A stretch of 64,000 nt of DNA from Streptomyces sp. NBC_01016 (GCF_026341035.1 NZ_JAPEOQ010000001.1:1178001-1242000); one strand, 5' to 3'. Positions 50,264-58,569 are shown, counted from the stretch's first letter. Numbers and translations are program-made. The notes: a model not told the origin generated them from the sequence alone.

Positions 50264-51202
50264 TCAGTCGGCGATGAGGCCCTCGCGCAGCTGCGACAGC
50301 GTCCGCGTGAGCAGCCGGGACACGTGCATCTGCGAGATGCCGACCTCCTCGCCGATCTGCGACTGCGTCATGTTCGCGAAGAACCGGAGCATGATGATCT
50401 GGCGCTCCCGCGGCGGCAGCTTGGCGAGCAGGGGCTTGAGCGACTCGCGGTACTCGACGCCCTCCAGGGCCGTGTCCTCGTAGCCGAGGCGGTCCGCGAG
50501 GGAGCCCTCGCCACCGTCGTCCTCGGGCGCGGGCGAGTCGAGGGAGGACGCGGTGTACGCGTTGCCCACAGCCAGCCCGTCGACCACATCCTCCTCGGAG
50601 ACGCCGAGCACCACGGCGAGCTCCGGGACGGTCGGCGAGCGGTCCAGCTTCTGCGCGAGCTCGTCGCTGGCCTTGGTCAGCGCGAGCCGCAGCTCCTGGA
50701 GGCGGCGCGGCACGCGCACCGACCACGAGGTGTCGCGGAAGAAGCGCTTGATCTCACCGACGACCGTGGGCATCGCGAACGTCGGGAATTCCACGCCGCG
50801 TTCGCAGTCGAAACGGTCGATCGCCTTGATCAGACCGATCGTTCCGACTTGGACGATGTCCTCCATCGGCTCGTTGCGACTGCGGAACCGGGCGGCCGCG
50901 TAGCGCACCAGCGGCAGGTTCAGCTCGATCAGGGTGTCGCGGACGTACGGCCGCTCCGGGCTGTGCTCGTCGAGCGTGGCAAGACGCAGGAACAGGGAAC
51001 GGGACAGAGTGCGGGTGTCGATGGCCCCGCTCGGCGGAGGTGTCACGGACACCTCGGGGCTCTCGGCGGCCTGGGCCGGAACCGAAGCGGGAACAGGAGC
51101 GTCGATCAGCGCGGCAGGCGTCTGCTCGCTCATGTCATCGGTCGCGGCGGGCGCGCCGGGCGTGAGCGTGAGCACCTTCGAGCTGCCCTGGTCTGCGGAC
51201 AT
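50264..51202 (-). CDS. sigN: SigB/F-family RNA polymerase sigma factor (SigN-like)
   Basis: 312 residues from the ATG at 51200-51202 (AAGGGGGTGGC upstream). An acidic/Pro-rich head of about 65 residues precedes region 2 ([35 protein letters not shown] split over about 95-140), region 3 (about 155-220) and region 4 (LPPRERQIIMLRFFANMTQ, then [20 protein letters not shown]). Group 3 factors of this kind act in stress and morphological differentiation and are controlled by partner switching with anti-sigma kinases. From memory, S. coelicolor carries sigN next to sigF in this order; the symbol rests on that order. Confidence 0.85.
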   Translation of the reverse strand: MSADQGSSKVLTLTPGAPAATDDMSEQTPAALIDAPVPASVPAQAAESPEVSVTPPPSGAIDTRTLSRSLFLRLATLDEHSPERPYVRDTLIELNLPLVRYAAARFRSRNEPMEDIVQVGTIGLIKAIDRFDCERGVEFPTFAMPTVVGEIKRFFRDTSWSVRVPRRLQELRLALTKASDELAQKLDRSPTVPELAVVLGVSEEDVVDGLAVGNAYTASSLDSPAPEDDGGEGSLADRLGYEDTALEGVEYRESLKPLLAKLPPRERQIIMLRFFANMTQSQIGEEVGISQMHVSRLLTRTLSQLREGLIAD

Positions 51203-51317
51203 GCCACCCCCTTGAGGTCGCGGACGGTCGCGGCGGACGCTCCCGTCAGGTAAGAGCGCAGCCTCCACCTGAATACCGGACGAGGGACTGCGCCAAACGC
51301 CGTTCCAGCAGAATGTC

Positions 51318-51355
51318 ACATGTCGGCAACACGCTGTAGTGACATGTCGACATGT
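51318..51355. promoter_or_regulatory. ACATGTC repeats upstream of the SigN-like gene
   Basis: ACATGTCGACATGT (51342-51355) is a perfect palindrome and ACATGTC recurs at 51318-51324, 24 bases away in the same orientation. They lie 116-153 bases before the sigma-factor start. An ACATGT also occurs before the SigF-like gene at 52347. Confidence 0.45.
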
Positions 51356-51449
51356 ATGGGATGGAACGGTGCAGGAAGCAAGGGGTGTGACGGGAGTTGG
51401 CGCGGATTCCGGCGGGAAAAGCGCCGCGCGCCTTGTCTACCCGTTCGAG

Positions 51450-52325
51450 CTAGGCGTCGATCCTGTTTGCGGACCGAAGTCGAGCGAAGCTGCGGGCGAG
51501 GAGTCTTGACACGTGCATCTGTGAGACACCCAGTTCCGCGCTGATCTGAGATTGCGTCAGATTGCTGTAGTAGCGGAGCAAAAGGATTCGTTGCTCCCGC
51601 TCGGGCAGCTGTACGAGGAGGTGCCGTACGAGATCGCGGTGCTCGACGCCGTCCAGCTCCGGGTCCTCGTAGCCGAGCCGGTCGAGCAGGCCCGGCATCC
51701 CGTCGCCCTCCTGCGCCGCCTCCAGGGAGGTCGCGTGGTACGAGCGGCCCGCCTCGATGCAGGCGAGCACCTCGTCCTCGCCGATCCGCAGCCGCTCGGC
51801 GATCTCGGAGGTGGTCGGGGAGCGCCCGAAGGCGGTCGTCAGGTCTTCGGTGGCGCCGTTGACCTGCACCCACAGCTCGTGGAGGCGGCGCGGCACGTGC
51901 ACGGTGCGGACGTTGTCCCGGAAGTACCGCTTGATCTCGCCGACGACCGTGGGCATCGCGAAGGTCGGGAACTGGACGCCGCGGTCCGGGTCGAAGCGGT
52001 CGATGGCGTTGATCAGGCCGATGGTGCCGACCTGGACGACGTCCTCCATCGGCTCGTTGCGGCTGCGGAAGCGGGCCGCGGCGTAGCGCACGAGCGGCAG
52101 GTTCGCCTCGATCAGGGCGCCGCGCACCCGGGAGTGCTCGGGGCTGCCCGGCGGGAGCTCCTTGATCTGCGCGAAGAGGACCTGGGTCAGCGCGCGGGCG
52201 TCGGCGCCGCGGCTCTTCGCGGGCGCGGGCGGCGCCTCGGGCGGTACCTCGGGCGGTGCTTCTTGAGGCGCAGTACTGGCCGGCACGGTCAACTCCACCT
52301 CTGTTTCCGTCAACTCATCGGTCAA
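51450..52325 (-). CDS. sigF: SigB/F-family RNA polymerase sigma factor (SigF-like)
   Basis: 291 residues, ATG at 52323-52325; no good ribosome site is visible. Head rich in Pro/Ala/Glu, then region 2 ([35 protein letters not shown]), region 3 ([13 protein letters not shown]) and region 4 ([39 protein letters not shown]). It is very similar to the next gene product, so the pair is a tandem duplication. In S. coelicolor, SigF is the late-sporulation sigma factor; the assignment follows similarity and gene order. Confidence 0.85.
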   Translation of the reverse strand: MTDELTETEVELTVPASTAPQEAPPEVPPEAPPAPAKSRGADARALTQVLFAQIKELPPGSPEHSRVRGALIEANLPLVRYAAARFRSRNEPMEDVVQVGTIGLINAIDRFDPDRGVQFPTFAMPTVVGEIKRYFRDNVRTVHVPRRLHELWVQVNGATEDLTTAFGRSPTTSEIAERLRIGEDEVLACIEAGRSYHATSLEAAQEGDGMPGLLDRLGYEDPELDGVEHRDLVRHLLVQLPEREQRILLLRYYSNLTQSQISAELGVSQMHVSRLLARSFARLRSANRIDA

Positions 52326-52427
52326 AAGCGGTCATAGCATCACAAGACATGTGCACTGTGTGCAAGCACCGCATAACTCCGTGTTGAAGCCCGAGTTGGG
52401 GCACGGTGAGGGGTTCAGGACACGCGA

Positions 52428-52456
52428 AAGCCCCTCACCGTTCAGGTGAGGGGCTT
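52428..52456. terminator. Terminator of the Dabb-protein gene
   Basis: AAGCCCCTCACC pairs perfectly with GGTGAGGGGCTT across GTTCA, between the Dabb gene (minus) and the SigF-like start. Confidence 0.88.
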
Positions 52457-52486
52457 CTCGAACGTGTGACGGTCCGGCGAGTGCGC

Positions 52487-52780
52487 TCAGAACTCGTAGT
52501 CCGCGATCACCCACGTGGCGAACTCGCGCCACATCGCGACGCCCTCCTGGTGCGCGGGGTGCTCGATGTACCGCTTCAGGGCGTCGGTGTCCTCGACGGC
52601 CGAGTTGATCGCGAAGTCGTAGGCGATCGGCCGGTCGGTGATGTTCCAGTCGCACTCCCAGAACGTCAGCTCGGGAATCTTCGCGCCCAGCGCGCGGAAG
52701 GCCTCGACGCCCTCGGCCACGCGCGGTTCGTCACGGCTCACGCCGTCGTTGAGCTTGAAAAGGACCAGATGGCGGATCAC
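52487..52780 (-). CDS. Dabb-family stress-responsive protein
   Basis: 97 residues, single alpha/beta-barrel Dabb domain. It begins with the hallmark MIRHLVLFKLND (His and Phe near the start), includes FWECDWNITDRPIAYDFAIN and ends YIEHPAHQEGVAMWREFATWVIADYEF. Dabb proteins form small dimers and include stress proteins and polyketide cyclases. No cyclase context here. The gene is single and well terminated. Confidence 0.88.
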   Translation of the reverse strand: MIRHLVLFKLNDGVSRDEPRVAEGVEAFRALGAKIPELTFWECDWNITDRPIAYDFAINSAVEDTDALKRYIEHPAHQEGVAMWREFATWVIADYEF

Positions 52781-52816
52781 GGGGTGCTCCCTGCGGTGCT
52801 GACGGCCGGCTTGCCG

Positions 52817-52990
52817 CTACTTCCCGCCGTTGACGACCCACGTCATGAAGTCGCCTATGGACTGGGCGGCGGACGATACGCCTTCGAACCCTATCTGGAC
52901 GTAATCGGCGGCCTTGGAGGGGTCGGTGATGATCACGTAGAGCACGAAGACCACCCCGACGAAGAGCGCGACTTTCTTCGACTGCACCAC
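52817..52990 (-). CDS. 57-residue membrane protein
   Basis: The GTG at 52988-52990 follows GGGGAGGCAAC. One membrane helix (about 6-24, KVALFVGVVFVLYVIITDP) is followed by an amphipathic segment (KAADYVQIGFEGVSSAAQSIGDFMTWVVNGGK shortened here). A TAGACT -10-like hexamer on the minus strand at 53046-53051 lies about 55 bases upstream. Its Streptomyces-typical shape suggests a conserved small protein, but I cannot name a function. Confidence 0.65.
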   Translation of the reverse strand: MVQSKKVALFVGVVFVLYVIITDPSKAADYVQIGFEGVSSAAQSIGDFMTWVVNGGK

Positions 52991-53207
52991 GTTGCCTCCC
53001 CGTACCCGTGTCCTGGCCCCGTCCGACCCCTGTCGAACGGCGGCGAGTCTAACGCGGACGATCACCGACGCGACCTTTAAGGACCAACGGCCTCCGGTTA
53101 TGGGTCCTTTGCCGACCTCCCGCATCGCCACAAAGGGGCAGTATTGGTGATGAGCCCGGAGGGTCTGGCAGGAATCCGATGGGCAGGGACGTGACCCCGA
53201 CTGCGGG

Positions 53208-53350
53208 GTCCGCGCCGCACTTCCCCCCGAAGCGGCGCGGACTACGGGAGTCCGTCCTCATCGGGGGGAGTGGTTTGTCCCCCCGATACCACTCCCCCCG
53301 ACCCGAACGGGACGCAAGAGCCCCGGCGCATCTGGACAGGCGCCGGGGCT
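53208..53350 (+). ncRNA. 6C-type small RNA
   Basis: Two consecutive hairpins each present six cytosines in the loop, the defining trait of the actinobacterial 6C RNA motif. Hairpin 1: stem GTCCGCGCCGC (53208-53218) with 53232-53242, loop ACTTCCCCCCGAA. Hairpin 2: stem CGGGGGGAGTGGT (53262-53274) with 53288-53300, loop TTGTCCCCCCGAT. A terminator hairpin with TTTT ends the unit. The true 5' end is unknown and lies before 53208. No coding frame in the interval is convincing. Function of 6C RNAs is not firmly established. Confidence 0.85.
53319..53350 (+). terminator. Terminator of the 6C-type RNA
   Basis: AGCCCCGGCGC pairs with GCGCCGGGGCT across 10 bases and is followed by TTT, so it acts in the plus direction. 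Confidence 0.88.
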
Positions 53351-53399
53351 TTTCGTGTACGTGCTCGCGGGCGGTGCGCCGAGCGCGGCCGGGCAAAAG

Positions 53400-53434
53400 C
53401 GAAGGGGCGGATCCTTGTCGGATCCGCCCCTTCG
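53400..53434 (-). terminator. Terminator of tRNA-Ser(CGA)
   Basis: CGAAGGGGCGGATCC pairs perfectly with GGATCCGCCCCTTCG across TTGTC, just past the 3' end of the minus-strand tRNA; TTTT follows in the minus direction. Confidence 0.9.
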
Positions 53435-53439
53435 GCCGG

Positions 53440-53524
53440 CGGTAGCGGAGGGATTTGAACCCTCGGAGAGTTTCCCCTCACTCGCTTTCGAGGCGAGCTC
53501 CTTCGGCCGCTCGGACACGCTACC
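53440..53524 (-). tRNA. tRNA-Ser(CGA)
   Basis: 85 bases on the minus strand. Acceptor GGTAGCG pairs with CGCTACC, discriminator G. The anticodon loop CTCGAAA gives CGA. Long variable arm and T arm GAGGG-TTCAAAT-CCCTC. The tadA gene ends 11 bases upstream on the same strand. Confidence 0.96.
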
Positions 53525-53534
53525 GAGAGGAACT

Positions 53535-54053
53535 CTAGCCCATGGTGGGCCGTGGTCCGAAATCCGTTTCTCTGAAGAAACGGGTGAGCTGTGTCGCACA
53601 CTCCTCGGCGAGTACGCCGGAGATCACTTCGGGCCTGTGGTTGAGCCGCCGGTCGCGGATCACGTCCCACAGCGAACCGGCCGCCCCCGCCTTTTCGTCG
53701 CGGGCCCCGTAGACGACCCGGTCGACGCGGGACTGCACGAGCGCGCCCGCGCACATGGTGCACGGCTCCAGGGTGACGACGAGCGTGCACCCCGTGAGCC
53801 GCCACTCTCCTACTTCTTGCGCCGCCCTGCGCAGCGCCAGCACCTCGGCGTGCGCGGTCGGGTCCCCGGTCAGCTCACGCTCGTTGTGCGCCCGCGCGAG
53901 CACGGTGGTCCCGTCCGGCGCCAGCACGACGGCGCCGACGGGAACGTCACCGCCCGCCGCGGCGAGCCCGGCCTCGGCCAGGGCCTGCCGCATCGGCGGC
54001 TTCCAGGGGTCTCGTACGGGATCGGGGTCGGAAACGGTGTCGGAGGGTGTCAC
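53535..54053 (-). CDS. tadA: tRNA adenosine(34) deaminase
   Basis: 172 residues from the GTG at 54051-54053; an ATG at 53991-53993 would give 152. The longer form is preferred because VRDPWKPPMRQALAEA is typical of actinobacterial TadA starts. Zinc deaminase motifs: PTAHAEVLALR (HAE, catalytic Glu) and EPCTMCAGAL (PCxxC). It converts A34 of tRNA-Arg(ACG) to inosine; that tRNA is encoded at 33141. The gene upstream is the family-specific deaminase-associated protein. Confidence 0.92.
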   Translation of the reverse strand: MTPSDTVSDPDPVRDPWKPPMRQALAEAGLAAAGGDVPVGAVVLAPDGTTVLARAHNERELTGDPTAHAEVLALRRAAQEVGEWRLTGCTLVVTLEPCTMCAGALVQSRVDRVVYGARDEKAGAAGSLWDVIRDRRLNHRPEVISGVLAEECATQLTRFFRETDFGPRPTMG

Positions 54054-54078
54054 GGCGAGGAATCTATCCCCGCCGCGG

Positions 54079-54636
54079 TCAGCGCACCGTCTCGAGGACC
54101 TCCGATGCGCCCAGGGCGTCGGCGATCTCGCCCAGCGCGTCCGTCCCGTCGAGAGTGAGCAGATCCTTCTCGGCGACGCCCAGGTCGGCCAGGACCCCGC
54201 TGTCGCCGAGCGGGCCCGGCGGCACCACCTCGGCTCCGGCGTCCTCGTCGTCGTCGGACGCGCTCTCGCCGTCCGGCTCGCCGTCCTCCGTACCGTCCAG
54301 GTCCAGGGCGTCCAGATCGTCGACGACGTCCGAACCGTCCGGAGCCTTGCCGAGCAGTTCGTCGGTGAGCAGGATCTCGCCGTAGCTGCTGCGGGCAGCC
54401 GCGGCCGCGTCGGAGACGTAGATGCGAGGGTCCTCCTCGCCGTCGATGCGGACGACGCCGAACCAGGCGTCCTCTTGTTCGATGAAGACGAGGATCGTGT
54501 CGTCCTCGGCGCCGGCCTCGGCCGCCGCCTCGCGGGCCAGGTCGGACAGATCCGACAGGGTCTCCACGTCGTCGAGCTCTGTATCGCTCGCTTCCCACCC
54601 GTCTTCGGTGCGCGCGAGCAGTGCGGCGAAGTACAC
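54079..54636 (-). CDS. tRNA adenosine deaminase-associated protein
   Basis: 185 residues, GTG start at 54634-54636. A small alpha/beta domain (about 1-95: YFAALLARTEDGWEA, WFGVVRIDGEEDPRIYVSD) is followed by a strongly acidic Asp/Glu-rich linker (about 105-140) and a final helical piece (LLTLDGTDALGEIADALGA). This protein regularly precedes tadA in actinobacteria, 25 bases apart here, hence its usual name. Its biochemical role is not known to me. Confidence 0.82.
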   Translation of the reverse strand: MYFAALLARTEDGWEASDTELDDVETLSDLSDLAREAAAEAGAEDDTILVFIEQEDAWFGVVRIDGEEDPRIYVSDAAAAARSSYGEILLTDELLGKAPDGSDVVDDLDALDLDGTEDGEPDGESASDDDEDAGAEVVPPGPLGDSGVLADLGVAEKDLLTLDGTDALGEIADALGASEVLETVR

Positions 54637-54841
54637 CGTGACTCTCCCACTGGTCTTAAGGGTGCCGGTCGGGAATCCCCCCGGCGGGGCCTGGGAGGCG
54701 GGGATTGCAGTTCAAGCCCCGCCCACTCGGAATCGTGGCAGAAAGTCCGGCTCCAAGAGAGGTCTTCCGCGCGCTGTGTTCGTGGCGCGTCCTCCGCGAA
54801 GTCCCGCGGGACGGGGATCCGGGGCGGACCGGCCGGGCCCG

Positions 54842-55075
54842 TCACCAGCGAAACGTGCGCATGCGCATCTGCTGTCGCATCCGTGCCGCCCGGGCGCGGC
54901 GTGGCTGGACCCTGGCGCGCAGCTCCCGCGCCTCGGTCAGTTCCCGCAGGAACAGGGCCCGCCTGCGCCTGCGCTCGGCGTCTGTCTCCGTGTCCGGCTC
55001 GGGCCCGGCCCCGGTCCCCGTACCGGCACCGCCCGACTCCCGCTCGGGCCGCTCCCGACGTTTCTCGTCCGCCAT
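54842..55075 (-). CDS. Small Arg-rich protein
   Basis: 77 residues, ATG at 55073-55075. The first half is polar and Glu/Gly-rich (RERPERESGG); the second half is an Arg-rich helix (ELRARVQPRRARAARMRQQMRMRTFRW). Highly basic at the C-terminus, so nucleic-acid binding is conceivable. It lies divergent from upp. Weak ribosome site; kept because frame and position look conserved for the tadA-upp interval. Confidence 0.5.
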   Translation of the reverse strand: MADEKRRERPERESGGAGTGTGAGPEPDTETDAERRRRRALFLRELTEARELRARVQPRRARAARMRQQMRMRTFRW

Positions 55076-55213
55076 CGGCCACACCACCCCAGTCCGCCCA
55101 GTCGGCGCCAGTCGGAGCCAGTCGGCGAGTCCCTTCCACCTTCCCTCCGTACCGGCCGTTGATGCCACCGCGCGGGGGAGCCGCGGCCCTGTGGCCCGGT
55201 TACTGTTGAGGAC

Positions 55214-55849
55214 ATGCGGATCCACGTCGTCGACCACCCTTTGGTGGCGCACAAGCTCACCACGCTGCGCGACCAGCGCACCGACTCCCCGACCTTCCGG
55301 CGCCTGGCCGACGAGCTGGTCACCCTGCTCGCCTATGAGGCGACCCGGGACGTGCGCACCGAGCAGGTCGACATCGACACCCCCGTCTCGCGGACGACCG
55401 GCGTCAAGCTGTCGTACCCGCGCCCCCTGGTGGTGCCGATCCTGCGCGCGGGCCTCGGCATGCTCGACGGCATGGTGCGCCTCCTGCCGACCGCCGAGGT
55501 GGGCTTCCTCGGCATGGTGCGCAACGAGGAGACGCTGCAGCCCGCGACGTACGCGACGCGGATGCCGGACGACCTCTCCGGGCGCCAGGTGTACGTCCTC
55601 GACCCGATGCTGGCCACGGGCGGCACGCTCGTCGCGGCGATCCAGGAACTGATCAAGCGCGGCGCCGACGACGTCACGGCCGTGGTGCTGCTCGCCGCCC
55701 CCGAGGGCGTCGAGATCATGGAGCGCGAGCTGGCCGGCACGCCGGTCACCGTCGTGACGGCCTCCGTCGACGAGCGGCTCAACGAGCACGGGTACATCGT
55801 TCCGGGCCTCGGCGACGCCGGGGACCGCATGTACGGGGTCGCCGAGTAA
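55214..55849 (+). CDS. upp: Uracil phosphoribosyltransferase
   Basis: 211 residues, ATG at 55214 with GTTGAGGAC. Type I PRTase signature [18 protein letters not shown] (PRPP loop) at about 125-142, the [13 protein letters not shown] segment, and the UPRT-specific end [16 protein letters not shown] that binds uracil. It salvages uracil to UMP with PRPP in the cytoplasm. Followed by a strong terminator. Confidence 0.97.
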   Translation: MRIHVVDHPLVAHKLTTLRDQRTDSPTFRRLADELVTLLAYEATRDVRTEQVDIDTPVSRTTGVKLSYPRPLVVPILRAGLGMLDGMVRLLPTAEVGFLGMVRNEETLQPATYATRMPDDLSGRQVYVLDPMLATGGTLVAAIQELIKRGADDVTAVVLLAAPEGVEIMERELAGTPVTVVTASVDERLNEHGYIVPGLGDAGDRMYGVAE

Positions 55850-55876
55850 CCGACGCCGTACGAGAACGGGAACGGA

Positions 55877-55907
55877 AAAAGCCGCGGACGAACCGTCCGC
55901 GGCTTTT
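55877..55907. terminator. Bidirectional terminator after upp
   Basis: AAAAGCCGCGGAC pairs perfectly with GTCCGCGGCTTTT across GAACC, between convergent upp and the LytR_C gene. Confidence 0.93.
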
Positions 55908-55923
55908 CGCTGTACGGGTCCCG

Positions 55924-56577
55924 TCAGCAGCCCGCGCCGGACGCCGAGGGCTTCGGCTTCGGGTGGCTCAGCGCCGTCAGCGCCTTGTCCGCGGCCGGCT
56001 TCTTGGCGAGCTTCTTGAAGTCGGAGCCGATGATCAGGTCGACCTCGGTCGGCTTCGCGCGCTTGTCCGCCTTCAGCTCGGCGCCGGTCAGCTGCGTACC
56101 GAGGACCGGGAGCGCCGCGTCGGTGGCCGCGGAGGCGCCGAGCAGTATGCCGGGGCCCTTGACCTTCTTGTCGTACGCCTTCGTGGCGTTGCCCACGTCG
56201 CCGATCTTGAAGCCGCGCTTCTTCAGCTCGTCCGCGGTGTCCTTGGCCAGGCCGCCGCGGGCCGTGGCGTTCAGGACGTTCACCGTGATCTGGGAGGGCT
56301 TCGGCAGCTTCTGGGCCGCCGCCTTGCCCGGGGAGGCCGACGCGCTCGGCTTCCGCTCGCAGGCGCCGGACTTCGCCCCCGCGGCGCTGGCCTTGTCACC
56401 GCCCGAGAAGACGTCGACCAGCTGGAACGATCCCCAGCCGATCAGCCCGATCGCGGCGACGGACGCGACGACCGCGAGCACGATCCTGCTGTGCGGACGC
56501 CCGCGCCGCATGCGGGGGTACTTGTCCCCTGTGATGCGGTACTTGCCGCCCATGCCGGGTGGAGTGAGCATGCTCAT
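55924..56577 (-). CDS. Membrane-anchored LytR_C domain protein
   Basis: 217 residues, ATG at 56575-56577. A basic cytoplasmic head (KYRITGDKYPRMRRGRPHSR) precedes one membrane helix (about 31-51). A Ser/Ala/Lys linker leads to the extracellular LytR C-terminal domain (about 90-195: ITVNVLNATARGGLAKDTADELKKRGFKIGDVGNA split over the domain, ILLGASA, VDLIIGSDF). LytR_C domains accompany wall-polymer ligases and probably bind wall polymers. The catalytic LytR-CpsA-Psr domain itself is absent. Confidence 0.85.
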   Translation of the reverse strand: MSMLTPPGMGGKYRITGDKYPRMRRGRPHSRIVLAVVASVAAIGLIGWGSFQLVDVFSGGDKASAAGAKSGACERKPSASASPGKAAAQKLPKPSQITVNVLNATARGGLAKDTADELKKRGFKIGDVGNATKAYDKKVKGPGILLGASAATDAALPVLGTQLTGAELKADKRAKPTEVDLIIGSDFKKLAKKPAADKALTALSHPKPKPSASGAGC

Positions 56578-56701
56578 GAGCGCAGCGTAATCCTGTGCGG
56601 CGACGATGCCTATTAAATGATCACGGTCAGTCGCTCAGTCCAACCCAAAAGGGCCAATGCGGACTTGAGGCGGCGTCAGTGGGGCGGGTGTGCGAGCCGT
56701 G

Positions 56702-56998
56702 TCAGCCGAGCTCGAGCACGCGCGCGTGCAGCACCTGGCGCTGCTGGAGCGCGGCGCGCACGGCGCGGTGCAGGCCGTCCTCCAGGTAGAGATCGCCCTG
56801 CCACTTCACGACATGCGCGAAGAGGTCGCCGTAGAACGTCGAGTCCTCGGCGAGCAGGGTCTCCAGATCGAGCTGGCCCTTGGTCGTCACCAGCTGATCG
56901 AGGCGGACCGGGCGCGGCGCGACGTCCGCCCACTGCCGGGTGCTTTCCCGGCCGTGGTCGGGGTACGGCCGGCCGTTTCCGATGCGCTTGAAGATCAC
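56702..56998 (-). CDS. Small conserved actinobacterial protein with ParB-like motif
   Basis: 98 residues, GTG start at 56996-56998 (MIFKRIGNGRPYPDHG). Near the end, YLEDGLHRAVRAALQQRQ resembles the DGxHR motif of ParB/sulfiredoxin-like folds, and LDQLVTTKGQLDLETLL fits the strand-helix before it. Databases sometimes label such proteins VapB-like antitoxins, but no toxin gene is adjacent, so I do not adopt that name. Confidence 0.65.
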   Translation of the reverse strand: MIFKRIGNGRPYPDHGRESTRQWADVAPRPVRLDQLVTTKGQLDLETLLAEDSTFYGDLFAHVVKWQGDLYLEDGLHRAVRAALQQRQVLHARVLELG

Positions 56999-57242
56999 AC
57001 GGAAAGCCTACCGGGCGAGGCTCTCCGGGCGCAGCCATGGGGACGCGGTACACAGCCGGTAAATACCGTCCTTAACCGGCTCCAACCGGGTCCAGTCGAG
57101 CGACGCACAGGGGCCTGAAATGAGTGGCGCCGTAGGTGAGTTGGTGGAGAGCAGGCGTGTTCGTGGCTCTTCCGGGGTAGTGGCGCGCGCTTCGTTGACG
57201 GGTGGTTCCCCGCGTCCCGTGCGGGGGCGCGGGGAACCGTCT

Positions 57243-57380
57243 TCAGCGGTCGTTCTTCTTGCCCGGCGTCCGCCGGTCGCGCGAGGTGGGCGGGGTCGTC
57301 TTCTGCGTAGCGGAGCGCTCGCCGCGTGCGGCCTCCGCGCGCATCAGGGCGCGCAGGAGCGCGTAGGGGTCCTTGGGCAT
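57243..57380 (-). CDS. 45-residue hypothetical protein
   Basis: ATG at 57378-57380. A short helix (KDPYALLRALMRAEAARGER) is followed by a basic, Thr/Pro-rich tail. Support is modest: AAGGAC lies about 18 bases upstream, and third-position GC is high. It may be co-transcribed with the 113-residue protein upstream. Confidence 0.4.
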   Translation of the reverse strand: MPKDPYALLRALMRAEAARGERSATQKTTPPTSRDRRTPGKKNDR

Positions 57381-57442
57381 GAGGGTGCTGCCGTCCTTTT
57401 CGAAGTCACGTGCGTGCTGACGGGTCCGGGGGACGGGTCCCG

Positions 57443-57784
57443 TCAGCAGCGCAGGACGACGGTGCGCAGGGCGCGGTGGGACGGCGGCGCGGGCTGTGCC
57501 GTGGTGTCGGGGCGCGCGGCGACGAGGGGGCGTGGCGGGGCGCACGGGGGCGGGGTCGTGAGAAGCCGGACGGGATGGCCCATCGACAGCCGGAGGGCCT
57601 CTTCGGAGGCGTCCCTGGTCCCCTCGCCCGGCTCGCAGGGGGAGGAGGCGGCGGGCGGCGGTGCGGAGGCCCCGGCGGAGGCGACGGCGAGCGGCGCGAA
57701 CAGCAGGGCGAGCAGCACCACGACCACACGCACCAGGCCCGGGACACGGTGGCCCGGGCGGGCGGCGGACGCGGCGGCGCTCAT
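57443..57784 (-). CDS. Putative secreted or membrane protein
   Basis: 113 residues, ATG at 57782-57784. One strong hydrophobic segment near the start (VVVVLLALLFAPLAVASAGA), followed by a Pro/Ala-rich mature part with three Cys (SSPCEPG, TPPPCAPP and a C-terminal Cys). Low complexity and no family match; the hydrophobic helix and its strand make it plausible. Confidence 0.45.
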   Translation of the reverse strand: MSAAASAARPGHRVPGLVRVVVVLLALLFAPLAVASAGASAPPPAASSPCEPGEGTRDASEEALRLSMGHPVRLLTTPPPCAPPRPLVAARPDTTAQPAPPSHRALRTVVLRC

Positions 57785-57881
57785 GCCCCGTCATCTGCCC
57801 ACCACCGACCACGACGTGATCCACGCAGCGACAGATCCGCCCTCACGGGTTACGGGGACCCGCATCCGGCTGACGGCGGTT

Positions 57882-57926
57882 AAGCCCCGCCGGCGATTGA
57901 GGCGCGGGGTCCGGGGCAGAGCCCCG
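57882..57926 (+). repeat. Dispersed 45-base repeat, copy 3 (intergenic)
   Basis: Identical to 44230-44274 and 44/45 to the complement of 38010-38054. It lies between the secreted-protein gene and the HhH-GPD gene. Confidence 0.95.
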
Positions 57927-57969
57927 AGACGTCCACCACGGCTCCGCCGAGGCCCGCCCACCCGCCCCG

Positions 57970-58569
57970 CTACTTGGCGGCCTTCGCCGCCTTCGCCGCG
58001 GCCTTCATCTCCTGCTTGTGCGCCCGCACCTTCGTGAGGGACTCCGGGCCGGTGATGTCGGCGACCGAGCGGTACGCCTTCGGTTCGCCGTACGCGCCCG
58101 CCGCCTCGCGCCAGCCCGTGGGCCGCACGCCGAGCTGCTTGCCGAGCAGGGCCAGGAAGATCTGGGCCTTCTGCTTGCCGAAGCCGGGCAGCTCGTTGAG
58201 GCGCCGCAGCACCTCCTTGCCGGTGTCGACGCCCTCCCACACGGCGGCCGCGTCCCCCTCGTAGTGGTCGACGAGGTACTGGCACAGCTGCTGCACCCGC
58301 TTGGCCATGGAGCCGGGATAGCGGTGCACGGCCGGCTTCTCGGAGAGCAGCGCGGCGAAGGCCTCGGGGTCCTGGGCGGCGATCTCGTACGCGTCGAGGT
58401 CGTCGACGTTCAGGCGCGTGGCGATGGTGCGCGGGCCCGCGAACGCCCACTCCATGGGCACCTGCTGGTCGAGCAGCATCCCGACGAGCGCGGCGAGCGG
58501 ACTGCGGCCGAGGAGTTCGTCGGCGGCGGGCTCCTGGGCGAGGTGGAGGGTGACGTCCATACGGCTCAT
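57970..58569 (-). CDS. HhH-GPD fold DNA-repair-like protein
   Basis: 199 residues from the ATG at 58567-58569. Endonuclease-III-like fold: LVGMLLDQQVPMEWAFAGP (N-terminal helix of the fold), the helix-hairpin-helix RLNELPGFGKQKAQIFLALL near 120-140 with the catalytic-position Lys, and a C-terminal Lys/Ala-rich tail (KQEMKAAAKAAKAAK). The Cys cluster of EndoIII/MutY is absent, and the usual catalytic Asp segment is not obvious. It is probably a base-excision glycosylase relative; activity is uncertain. Confidence 0.78.
   Translation of the reverse strand: MSRMDVTLHLAQEPAADELLGRSPLAALVGMLLDQQVPMEWAFAGPRTIATRLNVDDLDAYEIAAQDPEAFAALLSEKPAVHRYPGSMAKRVQQLCQYLVDHYEGDAAAVWEGVDTGKEVLRRLNELPGFGKQKAQIFLALLGKQLGVRPTGWREAAGAYGEPKAYRSVADITGPESLTKVRAHKQEMKAAAKAAKAAK

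Noticed and set aside
56702..56998. VapB antitoxin call for the 98-residue protein
   Set aside because: No AbrB/RHH-like DNA-binding motif and no PIN-domain toxin gene next to it.
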